Shown piece after piece: positions 27,761-38,409 of a stretch of DNA of 64,000 nt. Source of the DNA: Kosakonia arachidis (GTDB lineage: Bacteria > Pseudomonadota > Gammaproteobacteria > Enterobacterales > Enterobacteriaceae); contig NZ_FPAU01000002.1 in NCBI RefSeq assembly GCF_900116535.1, positions 32,556 to 96,555 on the forward strand. The letters run 5' to 3'. The notes under the pieces are model-generated. The model ran no database searches. It saw only the letters and a list, made by a program, of their open reading frames with translations, and was not told the DNA's origin. Both the position numbers and the translations under genes were made by a program. The first letter of the stretch is position 1. Every line of letters begins with the position of its first letter.

Positions 27761-28638
27761 CAAACTGGCAAGCCGTACCGAATGTGACCTTAAGTCGTAA
27801 ACTGCACAGTGATTTGTTCAAAGCGCAGGGGCGTTATCTGCGCCGTCTGGGCCTGATAGCCCTGGCCGCTGCGCTCTACTATCTGTGGTTTTTTATGCAG
27901 TTCGGTATTCCGCTCAATCAGGCGCTTAACGGCATACAGCAGATAGGCCACTATCTGCTGCGCATGTTTGTCTGGCACGATTTCCTCAACTGGCCGTTTG
28001 GCTACTATTTCTCGCAAATTGGCATCACGCTGGCGATTGTTTTCGCCGGTACGCTCAGCGCCACAATGCTGGCGTTGCTGCTCTCATTCCTTGCCGCACG
28101 TAACATCATGCGCGGCGGGTTCCTCGGCACAGTGGCGTTTTGTATGCGTCGCCTGTTCGACATTCTGCGTGGCGTCGATATGGCGATCTGGGGGCTGATT
28201 TTTGTGCGCGCCGTCGGCCTTGGCCCCCTGGCCGGGGTACTGGCGATTATCATGCAGGATACCGGTCTGCTTGGTCGTCTGTACGCGGAAAGCCATGAAG
28301 CGGTGGATCGTTCGCCAGGACGCGGTATGACGGCCGTCGGCGCGAGTGGCCTGCAAAAGCACCGTTTCAGTACCTTTACCCAGTCATTCCCGACCTTCCT
28401 CGCGCTGAGCCTTTATCAGATCGAGTCGAACACACGTTCGGCGGCGGTGCTGGGTTTTGTCGGCGCGGGCGGTATCGGTTTGATATATGCCGAAAATATG
28501 CGGCTGTGGAACTGGGATGTGGTGATGTTTATCACCGTGATTCTGGTCGTCGTGGTGATGCTGATGGATATGGCCTCGGCCTGGCTGCGCCAACGCTATA
28601 TTATCGGTAAATCGGTGCCGCTGTTTAAGCCGGAGTAA
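27757..28638 (+). CDS. phnE: Phosphonate ABC transporter permease 2 (PhnE family)
   Basis: A 293-residue paralogue of the preceding permease, with LRGVDMAIWGLIFVRAVGLG, RGMTAVGASGLQK (EAA loop) and LGFVGAGGIGLIY. It starts at an ATG behind GAGGGG that overlaps the upstream stop by 4 nt. The end overlaps the convergent HAD phosphatase gene by 14 bp. Confidence 0.85.
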   Translation: MTNWQAVPNVTLSRKLHSDLFKAQGRYLRRLGLIALAAALYYLWFFMQFGIPLNQALNGIQQIGHYLLRMFVWHDFLNWPFGYYFSQIGITLAIVFAGTLSATMLALLLSFLAARNIMRGGFLGTVAFCMRRLFDILRGVDMAIWGLIFVRAVGLGPLAGVLAIIMQDTGLLGRLYAESHEAVDRSPGRGMTAVGASGLQKHRFSTFTQSFPTFLALSLYQIESNTRSAAVLGFVGAGGIGLIYAENMRLWNWDVVMFITVILVVVVMLMDMASAWLRQRYIIGKSVPLFKPE

Positions 28639-29296
28639 GCTGCCAGTTAAGTTGCGGCCAGCGGCGCAGTTCTCCCTGCGCCGCCAGTTGCGGGCAAGGA
28701 TTCACCATAAATACGTGGTTGGCGTATTCGCAGAGCGGCAAATCGTTAATCGAGTCGGTATAAAACGTCACAGCACCACGATGCTGCGGGTGATGGACAA
28801 GGAAGTTTTCAAGGCAGGTAATTTTGCCTTGCTGATAACTTGGCGTACCGTCAATAATCCCCGTGTAGCGCCCGTTATCAATTTTCACTTCCACACCAAT
28901 CGCATGCTCAATGCCCAGCACCGGTGCAATCGCCTTCACCAGCAAACTGACCGACGCGGAGATAATCAGCATCGCTTGATTGCTGGCCTGCAATTCCCTG
29001 ATTAACGCCAGCGCCTGCGGGTAGATGTGCGGCACAATCTCCGTTTCGACACACAGTGCCACCATGCTTTCCACCTGCGCCACCGGGAAATCGCGCAGCG
29101 GCGACATGGTCAGCGCCACATACTCGTGCAAGTTCATTTCGCCGTGCGCGTAAGCCTGCATCATCCGCGCTTCATCACGCAAATAATCCGCGCCATCGGC
29201 AAAACCTTCACGCACCAGATAACGGCTCCACAGCGTGCTACTGTCACCAGAAATCAAGGTGTTATCGAGATCGAAAACGTACAGCGGTTGCGGCAT
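28625..29296 (-). CDS. HAD-IB family phosphatase (SerB-like)
   Basis: A 223-residue cytosolic HAD hydrolase with motif I FDLDNTL (Asp nucleophile and acid/base Asp), a motif II Ser in IISASVSLL, a motif III Lys in GKITCLENFL and motif IV FYTDSINDLPL. The ATG at 29296 starts just before motif I. It converges with the phosphonate transporter; removal of phosphate from an imported phosphate ester is one possible role. Relatives include phosphoserine phosphatases and YfhB-type proteins. Confidence 0.82.
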   Translation of the reverse strand: MPQPLYVFDLDNTLISGDSSTLWSRYLVREGFADGADYLRDEARMMQAYAHGEMNLHEYVALTMSPLRDFPVAQVESMVALCVETEIVPHIYPQALALIRELQASNQAMLIISASVSLLVKAIAPVLGIEHAIGVEVKIDNGRYTGIIDGTPSYQQGKITCLENFLVHHPQHRGAVTFYTDSINDLPLCEYANHVFMVNPCPQLAAQGELRRWPQLNWQLTPA

Positions 29297-29372
29297 TGTC
29301 GCGTCCAGAGTAAGGAATCCTGCCCTGCACTTTAGCAAAAAAAGATGACAACTTAACGATGCAGTTGATTTG

Positions 29373-29386
29373 CTAAACCGGTTTAG
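29373..29386. promoter_or_regulatory. ScrR operator upstream of scrK
   Basis: The perfect 14-bp palindrome CTAAACCGGTTTAG is identical to two further copies before scrY. It lies about 38 bp before the scrK ATG. It fits the operator type of LacI-family sucrose repressors. Confidence 0.85.
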
Positions 29387-29423
29387 TTAAGTTTTATCGA
29401 TTATTTTAAAGCGGGAGAGAAGT

Positions 29424-30341
29424 ATGTCAGCACGAGTCTGGTGTCTGGGCGATGTGGTGGTCGATTTACTGCCGGAAGGCGCAGGGCGCTTGTTGCAGTG
29501 TCCTGGCGGCGCGCCGGCGAATGTGGCAGTCGGCATCGCGCGTTTGCAGGGAAAGAGCGGTTTTATCGGCCGCGTCGGTGACGATCCTTTTGGTCGCTTT
29601 ATGCGCCAAACCCTCGACGCCGAGCAGGTGCACACCGCGTTCATGTTTACCGACCCGGCGCAACGCACCTCCACGGTGGTCGTCGCGCTCGATGAAGTGG
29701 GTGAGCGCTCATTTACCTTTATGGTACGACCGGGCGCCGATCTGTTTCTCTCTGTGGATGATCTACCGCCTTTTCAGCGCAGCGAATGGCTGCACTGCTG
29801 CTCGATTGCACTCTCTGCAGAGCCGTCACGCAGCACCACGTTTACGGCGATGAGGCGCATCCGCAGCGCTGGCGGGTTTGTCAGCTTCGACCCGAATATC
29901 CGTCACGATCTGTGGGCCGATCCGCCGCAGTTACATGACGCGCTGAGTCAGGCCTTCACACTGGCAGACGTCGTAAAACTCTCGGAAGAAGAGCTGGCCT
30001 TTTTCAGCGGCCTGGCGGATATCGACGCCAGCATGCAGCAATTGGCTGAACGTTTTTCTATCCCGCTGTTGCTGGTGACACAGGGTAAAGCGGGCGTTAA
30101 AGCCTGCCTGCGAGGCGCACTCAGTACCTGGCCAACGCGGCCGGTTATCAGCGTCGATACTACCGGCGCAGGCGATGCATTTGTTGCCGGATTGCTGTGG
30201 GAACTGGCACAGCACGGGCTACCGGATAACCCGGCGCAACTTGGCGCTCGTCTTGTCACCGCGCAGCGCTGCGGGGCGCTCGCCACCACGGCGAAAGGCG
30301 CAATGACCGCCTTACCCTATCATCATCAACTGGAAGAATAA
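29424..30341 (+). CDS. scrK: Fructokinase (ScrK)
   Basis: A 305-residue PfkB/ribokinase-family sugar kinase with GGAPANVAVGIARL near the N-terminus and the catalytic DTTGAGDAFVAG (Asp base) near residue 250. It phosphorylates fructose released from sucrose-6-phosphate by ScrB. It is transcribed separately from scrYAB behind its own operator, as in the known enteric scr regulon. Confidence 0.92.
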   Translation: MSARVWCLGDVVVDLLPEGAGRLLQCPGGAPANVAVGIARLQGKSGFIGRVGDDPFGRFMRQTLDAEQVHTAFMFTDPAQRTSTVVVALDEVGERSFTFMVRPGADLFLSVDDLPPFQRSEWLHCCSIALSAEPSRSTTFTAMRRIRSAGGFVSFDPNIRHDLWADPPQLHDALSQAFTLADVVKLSEEELAFFSGLADIDASMQQLAERFSIPLLLVTQGKAGVKACLRGALSTWPTRPVISVDTTGAGDAFVAGLLWELAQHGLPDNPAQLGARLVTAQRCGALATTAKGAMTALPYHHQLEE

Positions 30342-30383
30342 CCGCCTGAGTGCCGCTTCGTTTTGCGAGCCGTCTCACAATCA

Positions 30384-30397
30384 CTAAACCGGTTTAG
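30384..30397. promoter_or_regulatory. ScrR operator 1 upstream of scrY
   Basis: The palindrome CTAAACCGGTTTAG, identical to the scrK operator. It lies 60 bp upstream of the next copy, so looping or cooperative binding is possible. Confidence 0.85.
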
Positions 30398-30443
30398 CAA
30401 ATTTAATTGCGTGAAGAAATTAGCCATGGGTATGATTCGTCAC

Positions 30444-30457
30444 CTAAACCGGTTTAG
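30444..30457. promoter_or_regulatory. ScrR operator 2 upstream of scrY
   Basis: A third identical copy of CTAAACCGGTTTAG, 47 bp before the scrY ATG, probably overlapping the scrYAB promoter. Confidence 0.85.
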
Positions 30458-30492
30458 CAAAAAATAACCCTGTGATGATAGCTCTTCCTTAG

Positions 30493-32022
<1,530 letters not shown>

Positions 32023-32098
32023 TGAGTTCGGCCCCTGCGGGGTGCGGGGGTCGTCTCAACCGGGTTAACACCACAATAACGAGAATACAGAGGTTATT

Positions 32099-33469
32099 AT
32101 GGATTTTGCACAAATTGCCCGCGCGCTACTGCCGCTGCTGGGTGGTAAGGATAATATCGCCAGCGCCGCACACTGCGCCACGCGTCTGCGCTTAGTGCTG
32201 GTAGAAGACGCTAAAGCCGATACCGCAGCAATCGGCAAAGTTGACGGCGTGAAAGGCTGTTTTCGTAACGCCGGGCAGTTGCAGATTATTTTCGGTACCG
32301 GCGTAGTGAATAAAGTTTACGCCGCGTTTATCGCCGAGGCCGGGATCAACGAATCGAGCAAGTCAGAAGCCGCCGATATCGCCGCGCGCAAGCTCAACCC
32401 GTTCCAGCGCATTGCCCGCCTGCTGTCGAACATTTTCGTGCCCATTATCCCGGCGATTGTTGCCTCCGGCTTGCTGATGGGGCTGCTGGGAATGGTGAAA
32501 ACCTACGGCTGGGTTAACCCGGACAACGCGCTGTACATCATGCTCGACATGTTCAGTTCGGCGGCGTTTATCATTCTGCCGATCCTGATTGGCTTTACCG
32601 CTGCCCGCGAGTTTGGCGGTAATCCTTATCTTGGCGCGACGCTGGGCGGTATTCTGACACACCCGGCGCTGACCAATGCCTGGGGCGTAGCAGCTGGCTT
32701 CCATACCATGAACTTTTTCGGTATCGAAGTCGCGATGATCGGCTACCAGGGAACCGTTTTCCCGGTGCTGCTGGCAGTGTGGTTTATGAGCCTGCTGGAA
32801 AAGCAACTGCGTCGGGTGATCCCGGATGCGCTGGATCTGATCCTGACGCCGTTCCTGACGGTGATTATCTCTGGTTTTATCGCCATGCTGGTTATCGGCC
32901 CGGCGGGTCGTGCACTGGGCGACGGCATATCCTTTGTTCTCAGCACATTGATAAGCCACGCAGGCTGGCTGGCCGGTATGCTGTTTGGCGGGATCTATTC
33001 GGTGATTGTAATTACTGGCGTGCATCATAGTTTTCACGCCATTGAAGCCGGACTGCTGGGCAATCCCTCTATCGGCGTCAACTTTCTGCTGCCGATCTGG
33101 GCGATGGCTAATGTCGCGCAGGGCGGTGCTTGTCTGGCGGTGTGGTTTAAAACAAAAGATGCGAAGATCAAAGCCATCACCCTGCCTTCCGCTTTCTCGG
33201 CACTGCTCGGCATTACCGAGGCAGCGATTTTCGGTATCAACCTGCGCTTTGTAAAACCCTTTATTGCCGCACTTATCGGCGGGGCTGCAGGCGGCGCGTG
33301 GGTGGTTTCGGTGCATGTGTATATGACGGCGGTCGGTCTGACGGGCATCCCTGGTATGGCGATTGTGCAGGCCAGCTCGCTGCTCAACTATGTTATTGGA
33401 ATGGTGATTGCATTTAGCGCCGCGTTTGTTATCTCTTACCTGCTGAAATACAAAACGGACTCCGAATAA
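32099..33469 (+). CDS. scrA: PTS sucrose-specific EIIBC (ScrA)
   Basis: A 456-residue enzyme II. The EIIB domain (1-85) has the phosphorylated cysteine in AHCATRLR. The EIIC domain (from ~105) has ten or so membrane segments, with GITEAAIFGINLRFVKPF typical of the sucrose/trehalose class. No EIIA domain is present; Crr presumably supplies it. It imports sucrose as sucrose-6-phosphate. The stop overlaps the scrB start by 1 nt (TAATG). Confidence 0.92.
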   Translation: MDFAQIARALLPLLGGKDNIASAAHCATRLRLVLVEDAKADTAAIGKVDGVKGCFRNAGQLQIIFGTGVVNKVYAAFIAEAGINESSKSEAADIAARKLNPFQRIARLLSNIFVPIIPAIVASGLLMGLLGMVKTYGWVNPDNALYIMLDMFSSAAFIILPILIGFTAAREFGGNPYLGATLGGILTHPALTNAWGVAAGFHTMNFFGIEVAMIGYQGTVFPVLLAVWFMSLLEKQLRRVIPDALDLILTPFLTVIISGFIAMLVIGPAGRALGDGISFVLSTLISHAGWLAGMLFGGIYSVIVITGVHHSFHAIEAGLLGNPSIGVNFLLPIWAMANVAQGGACLAVWFKTKDAKIKAITLPSAFSALLGITEAAIFGINLRFVKPFIAALIGGAAGGAWVVSVHVYMTAVGLTGIPGMAIVQASSLLNYVIGMVIAFSAAFVISYLLKYKTDSE

Positions 33470-34878
33470 TGGCTTCAACCCCCCTGCTGCCTGCCATGCT
33501 GCAGGCAGTCATGAAAGGCCAGCCGAAAGCGCTGGCCGATCCACACTACCCCGCCTGGCACCTTGCCCCGGTGACCGGGCTGCTTAACGATCCGAACGGT
33601 TTTATCCAGTTCGCCGGACGTTATCACCTGTTCTACCAGTGGAATGCGCTGGGTTGTCAGCACCTGCACAAATGCTGGGCGCACTGGAGTTCGGCGGATT
33701 TAGTCCACTGGCAGCATGAACCCATCGCGCTGATGCCTGACGAAGAGTATGACCGCAATGGGTGCTACTCCGGCAGCGCCATTGATAACAGTGGCGTGTT
33801 GACACTGTGCTACACCGGCAACGTGAAGTTCGACGACAGCTCCCGCACCGCCTGGCAGTGCCTGGCGGTACAAAACAGCGACGGCGGTTTCGACAAGCTC
33901 GGCCCGGCCATTCCTTTGCCGCATGGTTATACCGGCCATGTCCGCGACCCGAAAGTATGGCGGCACGACGGGCAGTGGTACATGGTGCTCGGCGCACAGG
34001 ATTTACAGTTACAGGGCAAGGTGTTGCTGCTGCGCTCAGAGAATTTGTGGAACTGGCAAAACCTCGGTGAAATCGCCGGTAGCGGCCTGAACGGGCTGGG
34101 CGATGCGGGCTACATGTGGGAGTGCCCCGACATGTTCACCCTTGGCGACCACACCTTCCTGATCTGCTGCCCGCAGGGTGTGGTGCGCGAGGAGAAACGC
34201 TATCTCAATACTTACCCGAGCGCGTATCTCAGCGGCACGCTGGATTATGCCCGTGCGCAGTATCACCATGGAGAGTTTGCCGAACTGGATGCCGGATTTG
34301 AGTTTTACGCCCCGCAAACCACACTCACCGATGATGGCCGCCGCCTGCTGGTCGGCTGGATGGGGGTACCGGACGGCGAAGAGATGTTGCAGCCAACCGT
34401 GGCGAATAGCTGGATCCACCAGATGACCTGCCTGCGCGAATTGACTGAACATAACGGTAAGCTCTACCAGCAACCGGTGGCTGAGCTACAGACACTGCGC
34501 GGTGAAGAACAGCGCTATCGCGGTATGGCAGAAGCGATGCCGGTACTGAAAGCAGAGCAACTTGAGCTGGTGCTGGAAAGCAAGGGCGAGTTAACGCTGA
34601 ATTTCGCCGATACACTCACTCTCGAATGGTGCTGCGATGAGCTGCGTCTGGCCCGCCGCAGCTTGAAAACCGGCGAGTGGCAGTACCGTTACTGGCGCGG
34701 TAGCGCACAGAAGTTGCAGATCTTCTGCGATCGCTCAAGTGTGGAGATCTTTATCAACGATGGCGAAGGGGTGATGAGCAACCGCTATTTCCCCATGCAT
34801 CCAACGCAATTAACCTTACGCGGAAGCGCTGAAGTACAGGCCCACTACTGGTCGTTACGTTCTTGCATGGTAGAATAA
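33469..34878 (+). CDS. scrB: Sucrose-6-phosphate hydrolase/invertase (ScrB)
   Basis: A 469-residue GH32 enzyme with the nucleophile motif LLNDPNGF, the RDPKVW motif and the acid/base Glu in MWECPD. A C-terminal beta-sandwich carries the [12 protein letters not shown] signature. It splits sucrose-6-phosphate into glucose-6-phosphate and fructose. It is translationally coupled to scrA. Confidence 0.93.
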   Translation: MASTPLLPAMLQAVMKGQPKALADPHYPAWHLAPVTGLLNDPNGFIQFAGRYHLFYQWNALGCQHLHKCWAHWSSADLVHWQHEPIALMPDEEYDRNGCYSGSAIDNSGVLTLCYTGNVKFDDSSRTAWQCLAVQNSDGGFDKLGPAIPLPHGYTGHVRDPKVWRHDGQWYMVLGAQDLQLQGKVLLLRSENLWNWQNLGEIAGSGLNGLGDAGYMWECPDMFTLGDHTFLICCPQGVVREEKRYLNTYPSAYLSGTLDYARAQYHHGEFAELDAGFEFYAPQTTLTDDGRRLLVGWMGVPDGEEMLQPTVANSWIHQMTCLRELTEHNGKLYQQPVAELQTLRGEEQRYRGMAEAMPVLKAEQLELVLESKGELTLNFADTLTLEWCCDELRLARRSLKTGEWQYRYWRGSAQKLQIFCDRSSVEIFINDGEGVMSNRYFPMHPTQLTLRGSAEVQAHYWSLRSCMVE

Positions 34879-34907
34879 TTACTTGTTTCCTTAAACGATG
34901 CAAAACC

Positions 34908-35918
34908 GTGCGAAAAACAAAACGCGTTACCATTAGTGATATCGCTGCGCTGGCGGGGGTGTCGAAAGCCACTGCCAGCCTGGTGCTTAACGGCCGCGGC
35001 AAAGAGCTGCGCGTGGCGCCGGAGACACGCGAACGCGTCCTGGCGCTCGCTCAGCAACATCACTACCAGCCGAGCATTTATGCCCGCATGCTGCGCGAAA
35101 ACCGCAGCCACACACTGGGGCTGGTGGTGCCAGAGATCACCAACTACGGTTTTGCCGTTTTTTCTCATGAGCTGGAAAACCTCTGCCGCGAAGCCGGTCT
35201 GCAACTGCTGATCGCCTGTACCGACGAAAATGCCAGCCAGGAAACGGTGGTAGTCAATAATTTGGTCGCACGCCAGGTGGATGGCCTGATTGTCGCCTCC
35301 AGCATGCAAAGCGACAGCGACTACGTGAAGCTCAGCGAGCAGTTGCCGGTGGTGCTGTTTGACCGCCATATTAATGACACACTGTTGCCGCTGGTGATCA
35401 CCGATTCGCTGACGCCGACGGCGGATTTAGTCGAACGTCTGGCGCGGGCAACCCCCGACGAAATCTATTTTCTTGGTGGCCAGCCACGTCTTTCTCCCAC
35501 CAAAGATCGGCTCGCCGGGTTTATGAAGGGGCTGGAGCGTGCGGGCGTAACGCCGCGCCCGGAATGGATTATTCACGGTAACTACCACCCGAGCAGTGGT
35601 TACGAGATGTTTGCGGCGCTGTGCGCAAGACTGGGGCGCCCGCCGAAAGCGCTGTTTACCGCCGCCTGCGGGCTGCTTGAAGGGGTGCTGCGCTATATGA
35701 GCCAGCATCATTTGCTGGAAAGCGAAATCCATATCGCCAGCTTTGACGATCACTACCTGTATGATTCGCTGTCGCTGCACATTGATACCGTCGAGCAGAA
35801 CGTGCCGCGTCTGGCGCAGGATTGCTTCGAGATAATCACCCAGATGATTGAAGGCAACGAACCGGCTATGCCGCAGCGCGTACTACCCGCGACATTGCGC
35901 TGGCGTCATACCCAATAA
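34908..35918 (+). CDS. scrR: Sucrose operon repressor (ScrR, LacI family)
   Basis: A 336-residue LacI-family regulator. The helix-turn-helix [21 protein letters not shown] is at the N-terminus, with a periplasmic-binding-type effector domain (from ~60: [18 protein letters not shown]). I chose the GTG at 34908 because homologues start four residues before RVTI; an upstream in-frame start overlaps scrB. It should bind the three CTAAACCGGTTTAG sites and be released by fructose or fructose-1-phosphate. Confidence 0.92.
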   Translation: MRKTKRVTISDIAALAGVSKATASLVLNGRGKELRVAPETRERVLALAQQHHYQPSIYARMLRENRSHTLGLVVPEITNYGFAVFSHELENLCREAGLQLLIACTDENASQETVVVNNLVARQVDGLIVASSMQSDSDYVKLSEQLPVVLFDRHINDTLLPLVITDSLTPTADLVERLARATPDEIYFLGGQPRLSPTKDRLAGFMKGLERAGVTPRPEWIIHGNYHPSSGYEMFAALCARLGRPPKALFTAACGLLEGVLRYMSQHHLLESEIHIASFDDHYLYDSLSLHIDTVEQNVPRLAQDCFEIITQMIEGNEPAMPQRVLPATLRWRHTQ

Positions 35919-35966
35919 TGGCTGCCCGGAATTCTGATAGTTAGCCAGGTAACCGCGATAATTAAA

Positions 35967-35989
35967 CAAAAGCCCCATCAGGGCTTTTG
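35967..35989 (+). terminator. Terminator after scrR
   Basis: CAAAAGCCC and GGGCTTTTG form a 9-bp stem with a 5-nt loop between the convergent scrR and lipase genes, with A and T tracts on both sides. It can serve both directions. Confidence 0.8.
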
Positions 35990-35998
35990 TTTGAGCGA

Positions 35999-37261
35999 CT
36001 AATTAAACGCCACGCCCTTCGTGGGCTGCTGCAATTTCCCTGGCGGCTGCAACGAACCACAGCTATTGGGCTGTGGGGCGTTTTCCATCACGCCGCGGAC
36101 AAACTTCAGTTCATCGGCGAAAGCAACATTGACGGTGCCATTATGGGTAATGCCGGGATAGGTTTTCCACTCCACCGCATTGCCGCCAGCGCACAGTGCA
36201 GCCACTGCGGCGTATTGATGGTGCGGCGATAAGGTGTGATCGGCGAGGCCTGTGGCGGCAAATAGCGGTGCCGGGAAGGCTTTGACCGGCATATCGGTTA
36301 CCGGCAGCAACGCCTTATTGACTTGCGCGGAACCGCCGATAAATGCCGCACTGCCGTCGAGTTTTTCGCGTCGCTCATAGCGGCCCAGCTCGCTCATACA
36401 GGCGGTTTTCGCCAATGCCAGCAGCTTCGCCCCTTTTTCTGTTACCCATTTTTCAGCAGGTGGTGCGCCATCCGGCAGTGAGCCGCCAATCAATCGTAAC
36501 ATTGTAAAACGTGACGGATCGCGATGGCCCGGACGTGCGTTACCGGGTTTTACCGGCCCATCCGGAAACGTTGCGACCACACCCGTGGCAAGGGTGGCGC
36601 GCAGTTTCAATTCCGGCGCGTAATCCGGCGCAATCAGGCTGGCACCAAGCGACGCGCCCGATCCCTGTGACTGGCCGCTGATCACCAGGTTATTCGCGAG
36701 CTGCTGGGGATACGTCTGTAACGCAGCGCGTACACTGTCGAGCACCGAGCGTCCTTCTGCCTCCCAGTTCATATACGGGTGTGGCCCTGGCCCACCGAGC
36801 CCCTGATAATCGGTGGCGACAACCGCAAAGCCCTGCTGGAGCCACTGGTTTATATAATGCGCATCCCGCGCTGTCGGGTTCGTCCACGACGGTGCACAGC
36901 TATCAGCAACACCCAGCGTACCGTGCGCCCAGGCAAGAACCGGCCAGCCTCCGGCGGGTGGGTTACCTTTCGGGAACCAAAGCGCGCCGCTGACCGGCAC
37001 AATTCCGGCGTTCCAGCGTTTATCGCGCGAGGTATACAGAATGCGTTGCGCCTTGCTGGCTGAGGTGATTTCCGGCTGTGCGGGCAGCGGCTCTTCACGC
37101 AACATCATGCCGGGGCTCGCCGGCAAAGAACCGTCCCAGATATAAAAAGGTGAAAGGGATTGATCGCCTGCCGCAGGCCCGACGGGCAAGGCATTACTCC
37201 AGGCACTTGCGCCATTACCCCAGATACTGACAGCGCAGAGCACATATTTCAAAACCTTCAC
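35999..37261 (-). CDS. Secretory lipase (LIP family) / alpha-beta hydrolase
   Basis: About 420 residues with an N-terminal signal segment. The nucleophile elbow is ISGQSQGSGASLG, with VLAWAHGTLG (oxyanion region) and a C-terminal YPGITHNGTVN that could hold the catalytic His. This matches the fungal/bacterial secretory lipase family. A GTG at 37261 has the best Shine-Dalgarno (GGAG, 6 nt); an ATG at 37279 and GTG at 37285 are alternatives. Substrate unknown. It stands alone, divergent from ygaV. Confidence 0.75.
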   Translation of the reverse strand: MKVLKYVLCAVSIWGNGASAWSNALPVGPAAGDQSLSPFYIWDGSLPASPGMMLREEPLPAQPEITSASKAQRILYTSRDKRWNAGIVPVSGALWFPKGNPPAGGWPVLAWAHGTLGVADSCAPSWTNPTARDAHYINQWLQQGFAVVATDYQGLGGPGPHPYMNWEAEGRSVLDSVRAALQTYPQQLANNLVISGQSQGSGASLGASLIAPDYAPELKLRATLATGVVATFPDGPVKPGNARPGHRDPSRFTMLRLIGGSLPDGAPPAEKWVTEKGAKLLALAKTACMSELGRYERREKLDGSAAFIGGSAQVNKALLPVTDMPVKAFPAPLFAATGLADHTLSPHHQYAAVAALCAGGNAVEWKTYPGITHNGTVNVAFADELKFVRGVMENAPQPNSCGSLQPPGKLQQPTKGVAFN

Positions 37262-37412
37262 AATCTTCTCCGGAAACATAGACACCCATTGCCCTCAGTA
37301 AACGTAGGTGTTGAAGAGAATTCAACCAAAAAGTGTTAGGGATTTATTCAGTGCTTGAATTCCTGTGCCCTTTATTTTAGATTTATCTAAATTTAGAGAA
37401 AACTAAAAAGCT

Positions 37413-37724
37413 ATGACCAAACCCGATATCCCGTTACTTCAGAAGCAGGCTGAGCAGGCATCTGGCTTGCTGAAAGCAATGAGCAATCCGCACCGGCTGC
37501 TGATCCTCTGCATGCTGTGCGACGCGCCGGGCACCTCTGCGGGTGAACTGAGCGCCGTCACGGGCCTTAGCCCTTCAGCGACGTCGCAACATCTGGCGCG
37601 AATGAAAGAGGAAGGTCTGGTTGAAAGCCTGCGCCAGGCGCAGCGGGTTAACTACTTTATTAAAGATGAAGCGGTTAGCAAAATTATCAACACACTCAAG
37701 GGGCTCTACTGCCCGCAGGAGTAA
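37413..37724 (+). CDS. ygaV: ArsR-family regulator YgaV
   Basis: A 103-residue winged-helix regulator with LLKAMSNPHRLLILCMLCDAPG and the recognition helix GLSPSATSQHLARMKEEGLV. In E. coli YgaV autoregulates ygaVP and responds to organotin and sulfide-type signals through cysteines. Three Cys are present here (two in LCMLCD, one in LYCPQE). ygaP follows by 2 nt. Confidence 0.92.
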   Translation: MTKPDIPLLQKQAEQASGLLKAMSNPHRLLILCMLCDAPGTSAGELSAVTGLSPSATSQHLARMKEEGLVESLRQAQRVNYFIKDEAVSKIINTLKGLYCPQE

Positions 37725-37726
37725 AT

Positions 37727-38251
37727 ATGTCTTATACCCTGATCTCTGCGGCTGACGCACGCGCGCAACAAACGGCAGGCGCACTGCTTATCGATATTCG
37801 CCAGCCTGATGAATTTCGCCGCGAGCACCTGCCAGGCGCCGTTTCACTGCCGCTGGAAGCACTGCTGAACGGTGCGCCGATTGTCACCGATTCCCCCACG
37901 CAAACGGTGATTTTTCATTGCCAGTCCGGTAGACGTACGCAGCAAAATGCCGATGCGCTGGTACGTGCCGCAGGGCAAGCGCAGGTGGCCATCCTCGAAG
38001 GCGGGATGAATGGCTGGAAACAGGCGCACTTGCCGACGGTGGAAGATAAACGCCAACCGCGTCCGCTGATGCAGCAGGTACAAATGGTGGCGGGCAGCCT
38101 GATCCTGCTCGGCGTGATACTCGGTTACGCGGCACATCCGGGCTTTTTCCTGCTATCTGGTTTCGTCGGCGCAGGTCTGCTGTTCGCCGGGGTCAGCGGC
38201 TGGTGCGGCATGGCGCTACTGTTGGCGAAAATGCCATGGAACAAAGTGTGA
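37727..38251 (+). CDS. ygaP: Membrane rhodanese YgaP
   Basis: A 174-residue protein with a rhodanese domain in the N-terminal two thirds (active-site loop FHCQSGRRTQ, catalytic Cys) and two C-terminal membrane helices (about 112-130 and 135-155). It is a sulfurtransferase at the inner membrane and forms a bicistron with ygaV. Confidence 0.92.
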   Translation: MSYTLISAADARAQQTAGALLIDIRQPDEFRREHLPGAVSLPLEALLNGAPIVTDSPTQTVIFHCQSGRRTQQNADALVRAAGQAQVAILEGGMNGWKQAHLPTVEDKRQPRPLMQQVQMVAGSLILLGVILGYAAHPGFFLLSGFVGAGLLFAGVSGWCGMALLLAKMPWNKV

Positions 38252-38409
38252 GGGAAAGGGTGTGGGATGAAAATCTGTCAGTCTAATAACGGCGTGTGGT
38301 TGACATAAAGCGTACCGGTTGCGTTTATCCGCCAATAACAGATTGTCTGTCGTTTCTCCTCTGGGTCAAATGAGTGATATATTTCACAGCGTCAATCCAA
38401 GGAGACGCC

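Noticed and set aside
32363..33478. 371-codon open frame antisense to scrA
   Set aside because: It mirrors the scrA reading frame, has a His/Gln/Arg-rich composition typical of reverse-strand shadows, and has no recognisable domain. scrA itself is certain.
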